Of a stretch of DNA of 64,000 nt, positions 19,101 through 28,231 are shown piece after piece (within the stretch, counting starts at the first letter, position 1; every line of letters starts with the position of its first letter). The stretch spans positions 1-64,000 of IMG/VR virus record IMGVR_UViG_3300006738_000004. The stretch is one strand, 5' to 3'. The translations under genes were made by a program, and so were the position numbers. The notes below the pieces were generated by a model. It was not told where the DNA came from and did not search any database. It worked only from the letters and a program-made list of their open reading frames with translations. This DNA comes from a virus.

Positions 19101-22100
19101 CCTCGTTCAGGTTCCTGAGGGTCCTCCTGAAGCAGGCTATTTGCTCCATGTCCTCAATGGGGACGCAGAGGGCATCTACACTGTGGTCTCGGTGGGGACG
19201 GGCGCAAGTGCGAACAAGCTCCTCATATCTCCTGCTTTTCCTGCGGCTGCTGGCCCGGATGAAGGGGAGGCATACGTTCAATGGAAGCTGTACCACGGGT
19301 ACACGCGGGAGGTGTACGACCCTGCGGTAGTTGCTGATGTCGTTCTCGATGTCTTCAACCATCTCCCAGAGGAGCCATTTGAGATCAAGGTCCTGACCTC
19401 GATGGGGACCATTGAGCATCCTTTGGGCTACACCGCTGAGATAGGGAAAGCCCGTGAAAATGATCGTCTGATTTGGCTCCGCTTTGGCTTGGAGGGTGGT
19501 GAGGTAGTGCCTCGCTACCTGGAGACCGGGGAGGAGATAGGCCCCATCGCTGAATCAGGGCTGGTAATCCCGGACCTGACTGACCCGTTCTTCATCAACG
19601 AAGACTTCGCCATCCGTGTGGAAGGGCGAAAGTTCACGACGGACTTTCCCGCAAGCGGGGACGGTTTGCTTGTAGTTACCCCGGCTGCTTTGATTACCCC
19701 CATTCCAGGGGATGGGGTGTTCGTCTGCGGGGCTACGGGAACTGACCCTGGAATCATCCAGTTCGGGGAAGACACCCTGAGCGAGAACGATGGGGCCATG
19801 ATCTACTACGATCAGGTGCTTCCTGCGGTTGCGCCAGCCGGGGAAGCGTTCATTGACCCCACCACAGGTGATGCGGTCATCTCCGCTAATGCGGCCACCG
19901 AGTTTCAGGGCGAAGAGCTTTACTTCGTTGAGCAGATGATCACTGAGAATCGTCTTGATGTTCGGCTTAGCCCGATAGGAGGGTCCCTTTTCTTCCAAGC
20001 CCCGCTTCGGGAATATCAGATTGTGGAGTCTCACTACTTCCAGGCTGATACCGATGGAGACAAGCTCGTTGAGACAGATGACGATGGAGTAGATAGCTTC
20101 GTGGAAGTAACGGAGTTCCTGCCCCTCTATGTCCAGTTGGAGGAGGCCACTCGGGTAGACGACAACACCTTCACGTTCAACCCGACAGGCAGAACGATTG
20201 CCGAAGAAACGGAACCCATGATTTGGGCTGGAGTAGAGCTTCAGAACTACCGGGGGTTCGTGACCGCTACGGTGAGTGGAAGCACCATCACTTTTGAGGA
20301 GGCGGTTGACGAGGACGACGTAGTGAAAATCAACTACGGCGTGTACGAGGCGTTCGGCGGCGAGATGGCCTACGAAGTCTCGAAGAAGCCTGTCTACCGC
20401 CCTCCTTTCATGATTGATTCAGGGGTGAGCGACTTCACTCTCGTCGGGGACCGCACAGATGTGCTTCAGGTAGGGCAGCTTTTCGTCTTGGCTGAGCAGC
20501 CGTTCTACATCCAGGATGTCAGCTACAGCCATAGTACAGAAGAGACAACGGTCACGATTTGGCCTCCCACCGTAACGAAGGTAGGGACGCGCTCCCCTGG
20601 AAACGACGGCGGGGTTCTTATCACCATTGATCCGGTGGCTGTGGTGATTGACCCTGCGGGGGGTGCCATTTCAGGCGGTGGCTACGAGGGGTTCATGATG
20701 ACCCTCCTGCTCCCGGACGGCGTCACTGAAGTCCCCTACTTGGAGGTAGACAAGTTCGCCACTGAGATCATCTTCCAGGGGGACTGGAGGGAGTACATGC
20801 GGGCAGGCCACCTGCTCGAAGTCGGCGGCTACCCGATCATCTTGATTTCTTCGACTCTGTCTGAGGACGGAAGGTACACCATCGCGTCTTTCGGCACACC
20901 CATCCCAAAGAAGATGGTGTACGGCACGGATGGCGTTCGCATTTCCGTGCGCCCCGTGTACGGCCCCCTTCCTTACCAGTTCACAGGCGTGGCCCCTTTC
21001 ATTGAGCGGGAGGACTATGCGTTGTTCTTGCTGGGGTCAGTTGATTCAAGCGGGCAGGAGTTGCCTGGAAAGGTCCTGAGAGAGGGCACCCACTACATGG
21101 CTGACCCGGAAACCGGGGACATCGCCCTCATGCTTCCAGAACAGAAGGCTCTCAAGGGAGGGGAGCGGCTTCTGTTCCAGTACATCCAAGGGAAGGTCAT
21201 CCATCCGATTATCGAAGATGAAGCCATCATCGCCCCTGCTTTCAAGTCAAAGCACCTTGCGATGGCTATCCCCTCAGCGGAAAACGCCATGTTGGGGGCT
21301 ACCTTCCTTGCCAAGTACGTCTTCAGGAACCCTGATTCGTTCTACGCCCAGACCATTCCAGTTGAGGAGTACTTGCCTGAGGTCCAGGAATCGGCTGTGG
21401 AGAAGGTCCAGAACTCGGGACCTTCCACAGGAGGTCCCCCTGAAGCATTCCCCGGTGACCCTGACATCCAGAAGCAGGGGATTCTTGGCCTCCGAGGCGA
21501 AGTGCATGATCTGTACGACCTGGACCGAGGAGGGCGGCTCTATCTTTCCTTCTACAACAACGTGGTTGTTGCCTTCGAGCAGATCCTGGAGAACATCGAC
21601 GGAAGAATCATTGGGGACCGGGACGGCAAGTTCAAGTTCTTCGTTGGGCGCGGGGTTCGGTATGCCTTCCGGGGGTACGAGGACGAGATTACTGGGTTCC
21701 TCAACCCGCGTCTGATTTGGCGGGATTTGATCGAGACCTGGGCCGCAGGACTTGGCGACGGCTACTACACCGAGGAAGACTCCCTTTACTTGCCTCCTAC
21801 TGCGTTTCCCTTTGACCTTACCGGGACTTTGTATCCCAACAAGACTGCTGGGTTACCGCCTGACCCGTTTGGGTTGGGGTTCTTCATGGCGCGGCAGAGG
21901 TTCCGCGTCAAGAACGACATGGACGACATCCTCATGGTTGGGATGAAGGCCGTCTTGTCGGTCAACCTCTTCCCGCCTTTCCCTGCTGTTGAACTCAAGC
22001 CGAAGTTCGAGAAGATGTGGGAGAAGAACCTCTTTTCTCGCCTTTATCCCCAGCGCACGAAAGCCTTTACGCGCTTGCTTCCAGGGCTTGAAGCAAACTC

Positions 22101-25100
22101 AGAGTTGCAGATTCCTGGAGAGTACGCCTTCTCCAGGATGACGCCGCAGTTCGGGCCGTTGCCGGGGGTGGTGACCCCCAAGATCACCAGCACCTTTGCT
22201 ACCAACATCGGGCCGATTGCCAACCCTGCCTTGGGGCAGATCACCGGAATCGTGTCGGTCCTTCCGAGGAATCGGCTTCCTCGTGCCCGCATCTGGGCCT
22301 ACTACCCAGAGGGGGACGCAAAGCTGGACCAAGCCATTGCGGATGCGGGAATCACGGCCACAGCGACGGTTGGCACCGCCACCCTGATTTGCACGCCGTT
22401 GGACTTTGTGGATTTTCCCATTGATAGCGAGACAGGGTTCCCTGACTTCATGCAGCTTGCCTCACTGCTTGACGGTGGCGTGTACGACCTTGCTTCCGGT
22501 AACTTGGAGTTGTCCACCCCTGGCTTCGAGGCAGGCCAGATGGTGCAGTACGGCCAGCCCACGGGAGACACCTGGAGCCTCTTCGACACAAGCCTCACCT
22601 TCCCGACGGTCTTTGGGCTTACCCCTCCCTCTCCGATCCCAGGGCCTGTGTTCGTGAAGGAGGTGATTGCTGGGGCTGTCATCACTCTCGGAAAGCAGGA
22701 CGGCACCCAGCTTATCGGGTCTGACATTCAGAAGAGCGATGAGACCTCTTTCGAGGCCGAGTACGGAGACACCATCTTCATTGGCTCGAAGCTGCCATTG
22801 GACGAAGCAGGAGGTTCGTCCAATGACCCCCCTGCTATGGAAGAGGTGGCCTTGGCCGCCGCTGCGTTGCCGGACTACCGCATGGGCCATGACTTGGCAG
22901 TTGGGCGGTTGAGGGGTGTCTACCGGGACATGACCTTCCCTTCAATGAAGGACTTCTTCGCCTTCCCGCTCAAGGAAATGACGGGACAGCAGCCGCCCGC
23001 GCCTCTTTCATGCCTTGAATCAGATGTGACCTTCATCAACACCAGGGACACTCCGGTTGAGCTTCCCTGTCTGAAGGGAGAACCACGGGATGATTCAGGG
23101 GATGTGCAAATCCCCTTCATGTCCACCACACTGACGGAGCTTTCGGTCTTGTACGAGGTGGCCCAGAGCTTGGAGTTCTTCGCCAACGCTGAGACTCCTT
23201 TTGACCTCCTCGCACTTCCAGGCATCCCTACTTTGGTGCCTCCAGGTCTCCCGAATCAGTACTGGAACTCGATCTACCCGGACGAGATTCTGCTCATGGA
23301 TGGGTCAATCCTCGCAGAGACCGATTCTGGGACGAATCGTGACGCTGGCAACTTGTACACGGAGCACGATCTCCAGCCTGTCAGCGCCATGGTTCCCTAC
23401 GTCGATGGCTCCCTCGTCGGCTCGTTGCGGGCTTATGATCTTGTTTTCGTGGAATGCCCAGATGATGGAGGGGCCGGAACTCCTCAGGACTCCTCAGGAC
23501 TCCCCGCAGGCTCGCAGGGAATCCTGACTGTCGGCACCGTTGATCATGGTGACTGGATTTCTAACGGCATCACGAGCTTTGCCCCTCCCCGCTTTATAGC
23601 CAGGACACGGCCTACTACCCCGGCCACCTCAACTGAACCCTTGCATAAGTACTATGCCCGGAACACCTACGGCTTCAATGAGGGTTGGGACGCCGGGACC
23701 AGCAGCGCCACCAGAGGGTGTGAGTTTACCGAGACTTTCGGCGGGGGCGTCTGGCAGATCGAGTTCAACTTCTCGTCGGCATGGCTGCACGATCCGGCAA
23801 ACCGGTACATCCTCGATGATGGGAGCAACACGCCTTGGGCAGCATGGCCAGCAGGAACGACGGGAGGGCTTCGGGAACTCATGTTGGGGCCTTGGCACCG
23901 CCACTTCCCCCCAAACCACTACACCAATGCCGTAACCCTCACCCTTTACCAACCAGATCCTGACCATGTGGGTGACCCCACCATTTGTAAGCTGACTTTC
24001 AGGTCCATTGAGCCTCCCGGTACCTATTCCCTTTGGATACCCGGACTCGGTGCTATCCCCTTGTTCTTGGCTGGCCTTGGTTGGGATATTGACGGCTCCT
24101 TCAAGATGCGGTTTGAGTCATCTAACTCTCTTATCGCTGCAACTACCGCCTCCCCTGCTGGCGGGCTGTCGGACGGGGAAAGATACGACTTCAACATCAA
24201 CATCGACACCTACATGACCAATGAGACGAGGAACTACATCTCGTCTCCACCTGCGGTTGGCTCCAACCACGGAAGTCATGGGGCCTATGTAAAGTTCGAC
24301 CGCCTGACGTTTGAGGAAGAGGTCTCTTTTGCTACCGCACTCCCACGGCAGACGCGACCCGCTAATGGTTGGGCGGCTGTGGATATGGGGATCCAACTCA
24401 ACGTCATCCAGTCCGTTGTGGGAGCGCCTGGAGTCAGGGCAGCGACTTGGGTGAATCATATTTCAGAGATCAATGGGGGGAAACGCCTTCAGTTCCGGGA
24501 GCGTTTCGGCACGCCGCGCCCGGACATCCTCCCTGCTGCAACCTTGCCTTACGTCGGACAGTTCATAGGGGGTGGGTCTGGGATAGGCCGCATCAAGACG
24601 ATGCCCTTCGAGTGGGACAACGAGTCCATCGTGGAGCAAGCAGGGGAAACAGTCCTCGACAACATCCTGTTGTCAGCGGCTCCTTCGTCTGACTTGGGGT
24701 TCAACGAGTCTCCGTCAGGCACGGGGAGCTACCAGCTTCTGATGGCCCACGGGACAATGTGGGATTGGGATCATGACACGGACCCCGCCACCTACATTGG
24801 TGCTCGCTTCTACATCACCGGGGTTAGTGGCGCGGTTGCCCCTATGGAGGGGGCTGTTGGAGAGGTGGAGCCTGGAGACATTGTTGTAGTTGGAGGACAG
24901 TACGACGCCGTCACCAACAGAACCTACGGGGCTGTCAAAGCAGGCACCTACTTGGTTCGCCATGCCGTAGAGCCTGATGTCGTTGATGCAGGGACGCCTT
25001 CCCTGCGGGGCCTCAACGCCAAGGTGAGCGGGGGGGATGATGGCTGGCTCAACCTGACCTTCCCTACCGTGAAGTCAGTGAACTACGACTATGATGCTGG

Positions 25101-27951
25101 GACGTTTGACATCACGATTGATGGGCTGTTGCCCGAGGTGTACGGAAGTGACAGCGGGCACACCTTCGAGATTCCTACTCCTGGCAACACACGACCCATC
25201 TACTTCATCTTCAACACCTCTTACGCAACCCAGAACGTAGCACAATGGGACATCGAGGAGGATTGCGTGTGGGCAGCGATGTACACGGACATCACTGTCG
25301 ATGCGGACGGCAACCATGTCTTTGAGTTGTCCATCAGTGATTCCCCTGAGAACGCCCAAGGAGACGTGCTGGCTTCAGGATCTCCTGAACCGGCCTTCGA
25401 TATGCTGGCAGCGGCCTTGGCCCAGGGAACGCGCATCTCAGGGATGACATGCCTCCCCATCGGGTCAATGGGGACATACCAGGACGGCAACGGGGTTTAC
25501 CGGGACCTCCCGGACAACAACCTGATTGGAGCCAATAAAGACTGGATGATGGATAACTGCTGTGCGGGCTTCAGGTTCCTCACCATACGGAACAACAACG
25601 CACCCGCTGACCCTACGAACACTAACTTTTCCAACGAGGGGCGGCTTTGGCTGTGGGATAGCGATGTTGCGGTCACATACAACACCTTCAGAGAGAGTGC
25701 ATCAGCCGCCAACTATGAGATTGGAGTCAGGGTTCCTACCCCCGTGAACCCGACAGAGTTCCAGCTTGACCAGAAGGCCCCTGTTTACTGGAAAAACAGG
25801 CTCTCCTCGATAGAGATCGAAGGGGTCCCTACTTTCATAGACATCAGCCACATCGGAAACGATAACACTGCCCCAAGCACACAGCCGCCCACTGGTTGGG
25901 ACGGCTCCGACCAGTGGAATCAGATCAACTTCGACCTGAGGATGGGGATGAGTGTGAACGCTGCGTATGCGTATGACCACAACCTGACTTGCATCCTTCC
26001 CGGCACTACCTTCTGGCTCGGCAACAACCTCGACAGCACGGCTTATCAGGACAGAGGGTTTTCCACGGTGGGGGGCATCATGCTGGAGCCTTCCTTCCCT
26101 CGAACCGGGGTGAACTTGCTCTCGGCCTTTCCTCATGTTGTGGATGCTGACCACACGCTGGAGGACGAGATGGTTGGGTCCCGCAACTATGATGACTTCA
26201 CGGGGGGTGGGATCAACTTCGAGCAAGTCTTTTTCTATGTGCGCCGAATCAGACGCTGGCACGACATCCAGGACAATCTGGCCCTGGACATCCAGAAGCT
26301 CAAGAAGGTGTACGAGATCCGGCGTGGGCGGCTACCTGCGGGCGGCTATGCACCACTCACGCGGATTTACACTGCTGACACCACAGTTCCTGGCTACGAC
26401 GGCAAGGCCACCAATGTCGGGGATTTCGATGACCCGGATGTGAACATCAACCCAGGTGACTTCCTACGGGTGATCGATAACGACGGCACCGTCCTGGAGA
26501 GGGTGGAAATCGAGAGCGTGCTCTCCTCGAACCAGTTGGTCATCAAGTTTCCAGGACTCGATGGGGGAGCGTTGCCGGGAAGCGTGAATGCGGGGGCCTA
26601 CTTCGAGATTTACCTCCAGCAGGCCCCAGTGCCCCACGAGCAGTCCAATGAGCAGTTGCTGACCTACCTGACGGATGAGGTCATCCACGAGCGCAAGGTT
26701 GAGTACAACCCGGTCAACCCGGACACCGACGGCGGTTTCGTAGACCTCAACAACACCTTGAGAGATACGGACGTGTCAGGGGCCGGGGCTTGGGCGGCCC
26801 TTGGAGTTGAGAAGGACGACATCCTCATCATTGACCCAGCGGGTCGAGATCCGTTGGGCATCCACAATAGCGGGGACCCACGCAACGCTCTTTACCTGGA
26901 CACGGAACGCGGAACGCGGCCTTTTGGAGACAGGGGCATCGTTGAGCGTAGCGCAGCCCTGCCAGACTCCTATGAAGTGGGAGGCCCCACGCCGCTGGAC
27001 GATAACCGAGGGTTTTACCGGATTATCGGGGATGAGGATTCTTCGGTGGGTCGCCTGGAAGTGGACGGGACATGCCGTTTCGCAGGTGGCGGGGAGGATG
27101 CTTCAGACAGCATCGTCTTTGGGACCATTCCTGAGGAGAACGGCTACGTCGTGCTTCCGACGATTCACAACTCTTTGGGGCCTCCTGATCCAAGTCTCCC
27201 CGGCCAAGAGGGTCAGCAGATGCTTCGGACTACGGCATACGTTGACCTCTCGTTGCCTTCGCCTGACGACATCTCCTTCAAGGACCGCCCCTACGATGCA
27301 GTCAACCTTATCTACGACAGGTATCAGAGCATCGCCCCATTCGGATACAAGATCATCCGACCCTCCCCGGTCTTTTCGGACGAGGCCGCAGAACTCATCC
27401 TCTTCATCCGGGAGAGGATGCTCTCGTGGATGGAGGAGATTGCTGCTTGGTGGGAGCACTATCGGGGCGGCTCCTACTACATCTTCCAGCGGGATGAGCA
27501 CATTGATGACTTGGGTGACCCCAACGACCCTGAGGATGGGCTTGGCCTCATCTACAACGACTTGTTCATCGACCTTGCAGGCCAGATCCTTGTACAGCCC
27601 TTTGCCAACGTAAAGGATTGCCTTTCCGTCTTGGACCGTAGGTTCTGGATTTTGGATACGAGGCTGGACAGCGAACCGACAGGCGGCGGCCCTTTCCCGT
27701 CTTATCCCTTCTACTCCACGCTGATTGACGGGGAGGGTCGTCCTGTTGAGGTGGACTTGATCGCTGATGTCCTGGACAACGACGACGATTTCCGTGGCGT
27801 CCGGTACGCCTGGATTCAGTTCCGTGCTGATTGGGGGGATGGCTCCATTCAGATGGCTCAGCGGGCCGCAGACCGCTTGGACCGTAAGCTCCTGAAGGAG
27901 AAGCTGCTGGTTGCGAAGCGAAAGGCCATGGGGAAGCTAAAGAGTAGTTGA
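16177..27951 (+). CDS. Giant virion structural protein (3924 residues)
   Basis: One uninterrupted frame of 11.8 kb, predicted near 420 kDa. It is acidic, beta-rich and Pro/Gly/Asp-rich throughout, with no signal peptide or clear membrane segment. Residues about 645-760 form a hook-like module (HFEVTAFRGRVSIEGKG, then ALGFLPAW) found in divergent form in other proteins of the window. Around residues 1780-1860 is a helical segment with NIDGRIIGDRDGKFKFF and an FLNPRLIWRDLIETW stretch. The C-terminal 170 residues are helical (MEEIAAWWEHYRGGSYYIF) and end in a Lys/Arg-rich tail. The gene lies inside the baseplate block between spike and wedge genes, so a peripheral baseplate or large tail-surface role is inferred. 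The start at 16177 is three bases after the previous stop. Confidence 0.85.
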   Translation: MGLEIDGYVLRPARSAPANAITTGEAVTGVDRTHVDFEMPSNYGYYLSVAQRPVAPFADQYRSAVLLRPEAGKEEFLVWAANTSNFSVLAEDTEFGLWDVLGDPDFVTASAGSLEATNLIEPLEPYADGTDKLIVADEYQRSLYEVDAVVIRRGDLPLVPYGIGDKAVLFNPDGVNFSGGIAEQNPVTGAITLSDAAGNILEALGGGFSVARGDTVTFVAYRLAPPTFWWTKNEPNLTRFGWNGKVSRWEPLKGSLPQHLGKVKEDETYQLFPRPVRFEAGSELPHIVGLADSYALVRVGLAFDAGSDNPTVAVVADAAIETGPDWVTLGTDAAVGQKNGVLIFSPDYIETYGGLDVWYSPEDFTPSNDGDLGALREAATSDIALSPIPGPTDRPLLRLGFRQHLEPIMRLDDSGLNVAGAISSGYFEWSMTTGKVVFSQVDIDKATPGEGGYELSYLGARVYYDGIAMSMQPVPLKAPVACQNLGGTEMTGETPVEGIPSDGPLFLPLADPFPFPGTSGVRWVPDETGTIPKIHPLVPAPDTRPNESGLMREVEGIGDSFFFCGKQAWEFTKVMEYWSDLTPLHIAVPFLRAEVSRQRASPSPASNTMSKVQIKRAMFVGEPFYFVQAEILPAIYSDEKSGARLWSRVREPFIFADGDEKMRFSLNNTTEVIWDNADAGYGLGAGEFSAELVVASLEAAILAAGASGTHFEVTAFRGRVSIEGKGTSATDPSVEISWLDTKVHVGDLRGNAALGFLPAWRVDFTKDQVWQPDNGMAFGLHRSPENFARKNSRPDTRAVHRFGGKTGKILTKNLPATPFYNIMNHPLVDLPGFDEDVHFQRTEGLFVRELKNYDGIYYEFADDRVQWVDVAETSSDRILSPTNQLSLAALYALPDTLSSAAMEPIDSGYGLYLKEPAGIYTEQVWKEDFLLPGEGSAGQALLIDVIGVQIVEGGAGKFVAGTTTFEDNNISDWSDLVQVPEGPPEAGYLLHVLNGDAEGIYTVVSVGTGASANKLLISPAFPAAAGPDEGEAYVQWKLYHGYTREVYDPAVVADVVLDVFNHLPEEPFEIKVLTSMGTIEHPLGYTAEIGKARENDRLIWLRFGLEGGEVVPRYLETGEEIGPIAESGLVIPDLTDPFFINEDFAIRVEGRKFTTDFPASGDGLLVVTPAALITPIPGDGVFVCGATGTDPGIIQFGEDTLSENDGAMIYYDQVLPAVAPAGEAFIDPTTGDAVISANAATEFQGEELYFVEQMITENRLDVRLSPIGGSLFFQAPLREYQIVESHYFQADTDGDKLVETDDDGVDSFVEVTEFLPLYVQLEEATRVDDNTFTFNPTGRTIAEETEPMIWAGVELQNYRGFVTATVSGSTITFEEAVDEDDVVKINYGVYEAFGGEMAYEVSKKPVYRPPFMIDSGVSDFTLVGDRTDVLQVGQLFVLAEQPFYIQDVSYSHSTEETTVTIWPPTVTKVGTRSPGNDGGVLITIDPVAVVIDPAGGAISGGGYEGFMMTLLLPDGVTEVPYLEVDKFATEIIFQGDWREYMRAGHLLEVGGYPIILISSTLSEDGRYTIASFGTPIPKKMVYGTDGVRISVRPVYGPLPYQFTGVAPFIEREDYALFLLGSVDSSGQELPGKVLREGTHYMADPETGDIALMLPEQKALKGGERLLFQYIQGKVIHPIIEDEAIIAPAFKSKHLAMAIPSAENAMLGATFLAKYVFRNPDSFYAQTIPVEEYLPEVQESAVEKVQNSGPSTGGPPEAFPGDPDIQKQGILGLRGEVHDLYDLDRGGRLYLSFYNNVVVAFEQILENIDGRIIGDRDGKFKFFVGRGVRYAFRGYEDEITGFLNPRLIWRDLIETWAAGLGDGYYTEEDSLYLPPTAFPFDLTGTLYPNKTAGLPPDPFGLGFFMARQRFRVKNDMDDILMVGMKAVLSVNLFPPFPAVELKPKFEKMWEKNLFSRLYPQRTKAFTRLLPGLEANSELQIPGEYAFSRMTPQFGPLPGVVTPKITSTFATNIGPIANPALGQITGIVSVLPRNRLPRARIWAYYPEGDAKLDQAIADAGITATATVGTATLICTPLDFVDFPIDSETGFPDFMQLASLLDGGVYDLASGNLELSTPGFEAGQMVQYGQPTGDTWSLFDTSLTFPTVFGLTPPSPIPGPVFVKEVIAGAVITLGKQDGTQLIGSDIQKSDETSFEAEYGDTIFIGSKLPLDEAGGSSNDPPAMEEVALAAAALPDYRMGHDLAVGRLRGVYRDMTFPSMKDFFAFPLKEMTGQQPPAPLSCLESDVTFINTRDTPVELPCLKGEPRDDSGDVQIPFMSTTLTELSVLYEVAQSLEFFANAETPFDLLALPGIPTLVPPGLPNQYWNSIYPDEILLMDGSILAETDSGTNRDAGNLYTEHDLQPVSAMVPYVDGSLVGSLRAYDLVFVECPDDGGAGTPQDSSGLPAGSQGILTVGTVDHGDWISNGITSFAPPRFIARTRPTTPATSTEPLHKYYARNTYGFNEGWDAGTSSATRGCEFTETFGGGVWQIEFNFSSAWLHDPANRYILDDGSNTPWAAWPAGTTGGLRELMLGPWHRHFPPNHYTNAVTLTLYQPDPDHVGDPTICKLTFRSIEPPGTYSLWIPGLGAIPLFLAGLGWDIDGSFKMRFESSNSLIAATTASPAGGLSDGERYDFNINIDTYMTNETRNYISSPPAVGSNHGSHGAYVKFDRLTFEEEVSFATALPRQTRPANGWAAVDMGIQLNVIQSVVGAPGVRAATWVNHISEINGGKRLQFRERFGTPRPDILPAATLPYVGQFIGGGSGIGRIKTMPFEWDNESIVEQAGETVLDNILLSAAPSSDLGFNESPSGTGSYQLLMAHGTMWDWDHDTDPATYIGARFYITGVSGAVAPMEGAVGEVEPGDIVVVGGQYDAVTNRTYGAVKAGTYLVRHAVEPDVVDAGTPSLRGLNAKVSGGDDGWLNLTFPTVKSVNYDYDAGTFDITIDGLLPEVYGSDSGHTFEIPTPGNTRPIYFIFNTSYATQNVAQWDIEEDCVWAAMYTDITVDADGNHVFELSISDSPENAQGDVLASGSPEPAFDMLAAALAQGTRISGMTCLPIGSMGTYQDGNGVYRDLPDNNLIGANKDWMMDNCCAGFRFLTIRNNNAPADPTNTNFSNEGRLWLWDSDVAVTYNTFRESASAANYEIGVRVPTPVNPTEFQLDQKAPVYWKNRLSSIEIEGVPTFIDISHIGNDNTAPSTQPPTGWDGSDQWNQINFDLRMGMSVNAAYAYDHNLTCILPGTTFWLGNNLDSTAYQDRGFSTVGGIMLEPSFPRTGVNLLSAFPHVVDADHTLEDEMVGSRNYDDFTGGGINFEQVFFYVRRIRRWHDIQDNLALDIQKLKKVYEIRRGRLPAGGYAPLTRIYTADTTVPGYDGKATNVGDFDDPDVNINPGDFLRVIDNDGTVLERVEIESVLSSNQLVIKFPGLDGGALPGSVNAGAYFEIYLQQAPVPHEQSNEQLLTYLTDEVIHERKVEYNPVNPDTDGGFVDLNNTLRDTDVSGAGAWAALGVEKDDILIIDPAGRDPLGIHNSGDPRNALYLDTERGTRPFGDRGIVERSAALPDSYEVGGPTPLDDNRGFYRIIGDEDSSVGRLEVDGTCRFAGGGEDASDSIVFGTIPEENGYVVLPTIHNSLGPPDPSLPGQEGQQMLRTTAYVDLSLPSPDDISFKDRPYDAVNLIYDRYQSIAPFGYKIIRPSPVFSDEAAELILFIRERMLSWMEEIAAWWEHYRGGSYYIFQRDEHIDDLGDPNDPEDGLGLIYNDLFIDLAGQILVQPFANVKDCLSVLDRRFWILDTRLDSEPTGGGPFPSYPFYSTLIDGEGRPVEVDLIADVLDNDDDFRGVRYAWIQFRADWGDGSIQMAQRAADRLDRKLLKEKLLVAKRKAMGKLKSS

Positions 27952-27991
27952 CGGTAGAGTGTGTTTAGAGGTCCTGGAGTAGGAGTCACCC

Positions 27992-28228
27992 ATGTCTGTT
28001 GAAGATGAGATTCGCCGTATAAAGGAAAAGCTGCACAGTCGGGGAGTTCCTACAGGTTCGTGGGTTGATGTCGAAGAGAAAGATGTTGTGAGTCCCACCC
28101 TGGAACGACAGAAGGAAGCTCTGGGGAAGGTGTCCGAGCTTCTTGAGAGGCAAATCGAAGATGACCAGAAGCAGATTGCCCAGCTACATGTCGCGCTCCA
28201 ACGACTGAAGCACGGCGGTGGGGCGTGA
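27992..28228 (+). CDS. Small coiled-coil protein, unrecognised
   Basis: 78 residues, ATG at 27992 six bases after AGGAG (27981-27985). It is predicted all-helical with heptad-like spacing in the second half (LGKVSELLERQIEDDQKQIA), rich in Glu, Lys, Gln and Leu, ending in GGGA. It lies three bases before the next gene, in the baseplate block. A trimerising or bundling structural peptide, or an assembly factor, would fit. The function is unknown. Confidence 0.7.
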   Translation: MSVEDEIRRIKEKLHSRGVPTGSWVDVEEKDVVSPTLERQKEALGKVSELLERQIEDDQKQIAQLHVALQRLKHGGGA

Positions 28229-28231
28229 CCC

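Noticed and set aside
23481-23500. Ten-base tandem duplication in the giant gene
   Set aside because: TCCTCAGGAC occurs twice in a row but is one short local duplication in coding sequence without evident function.
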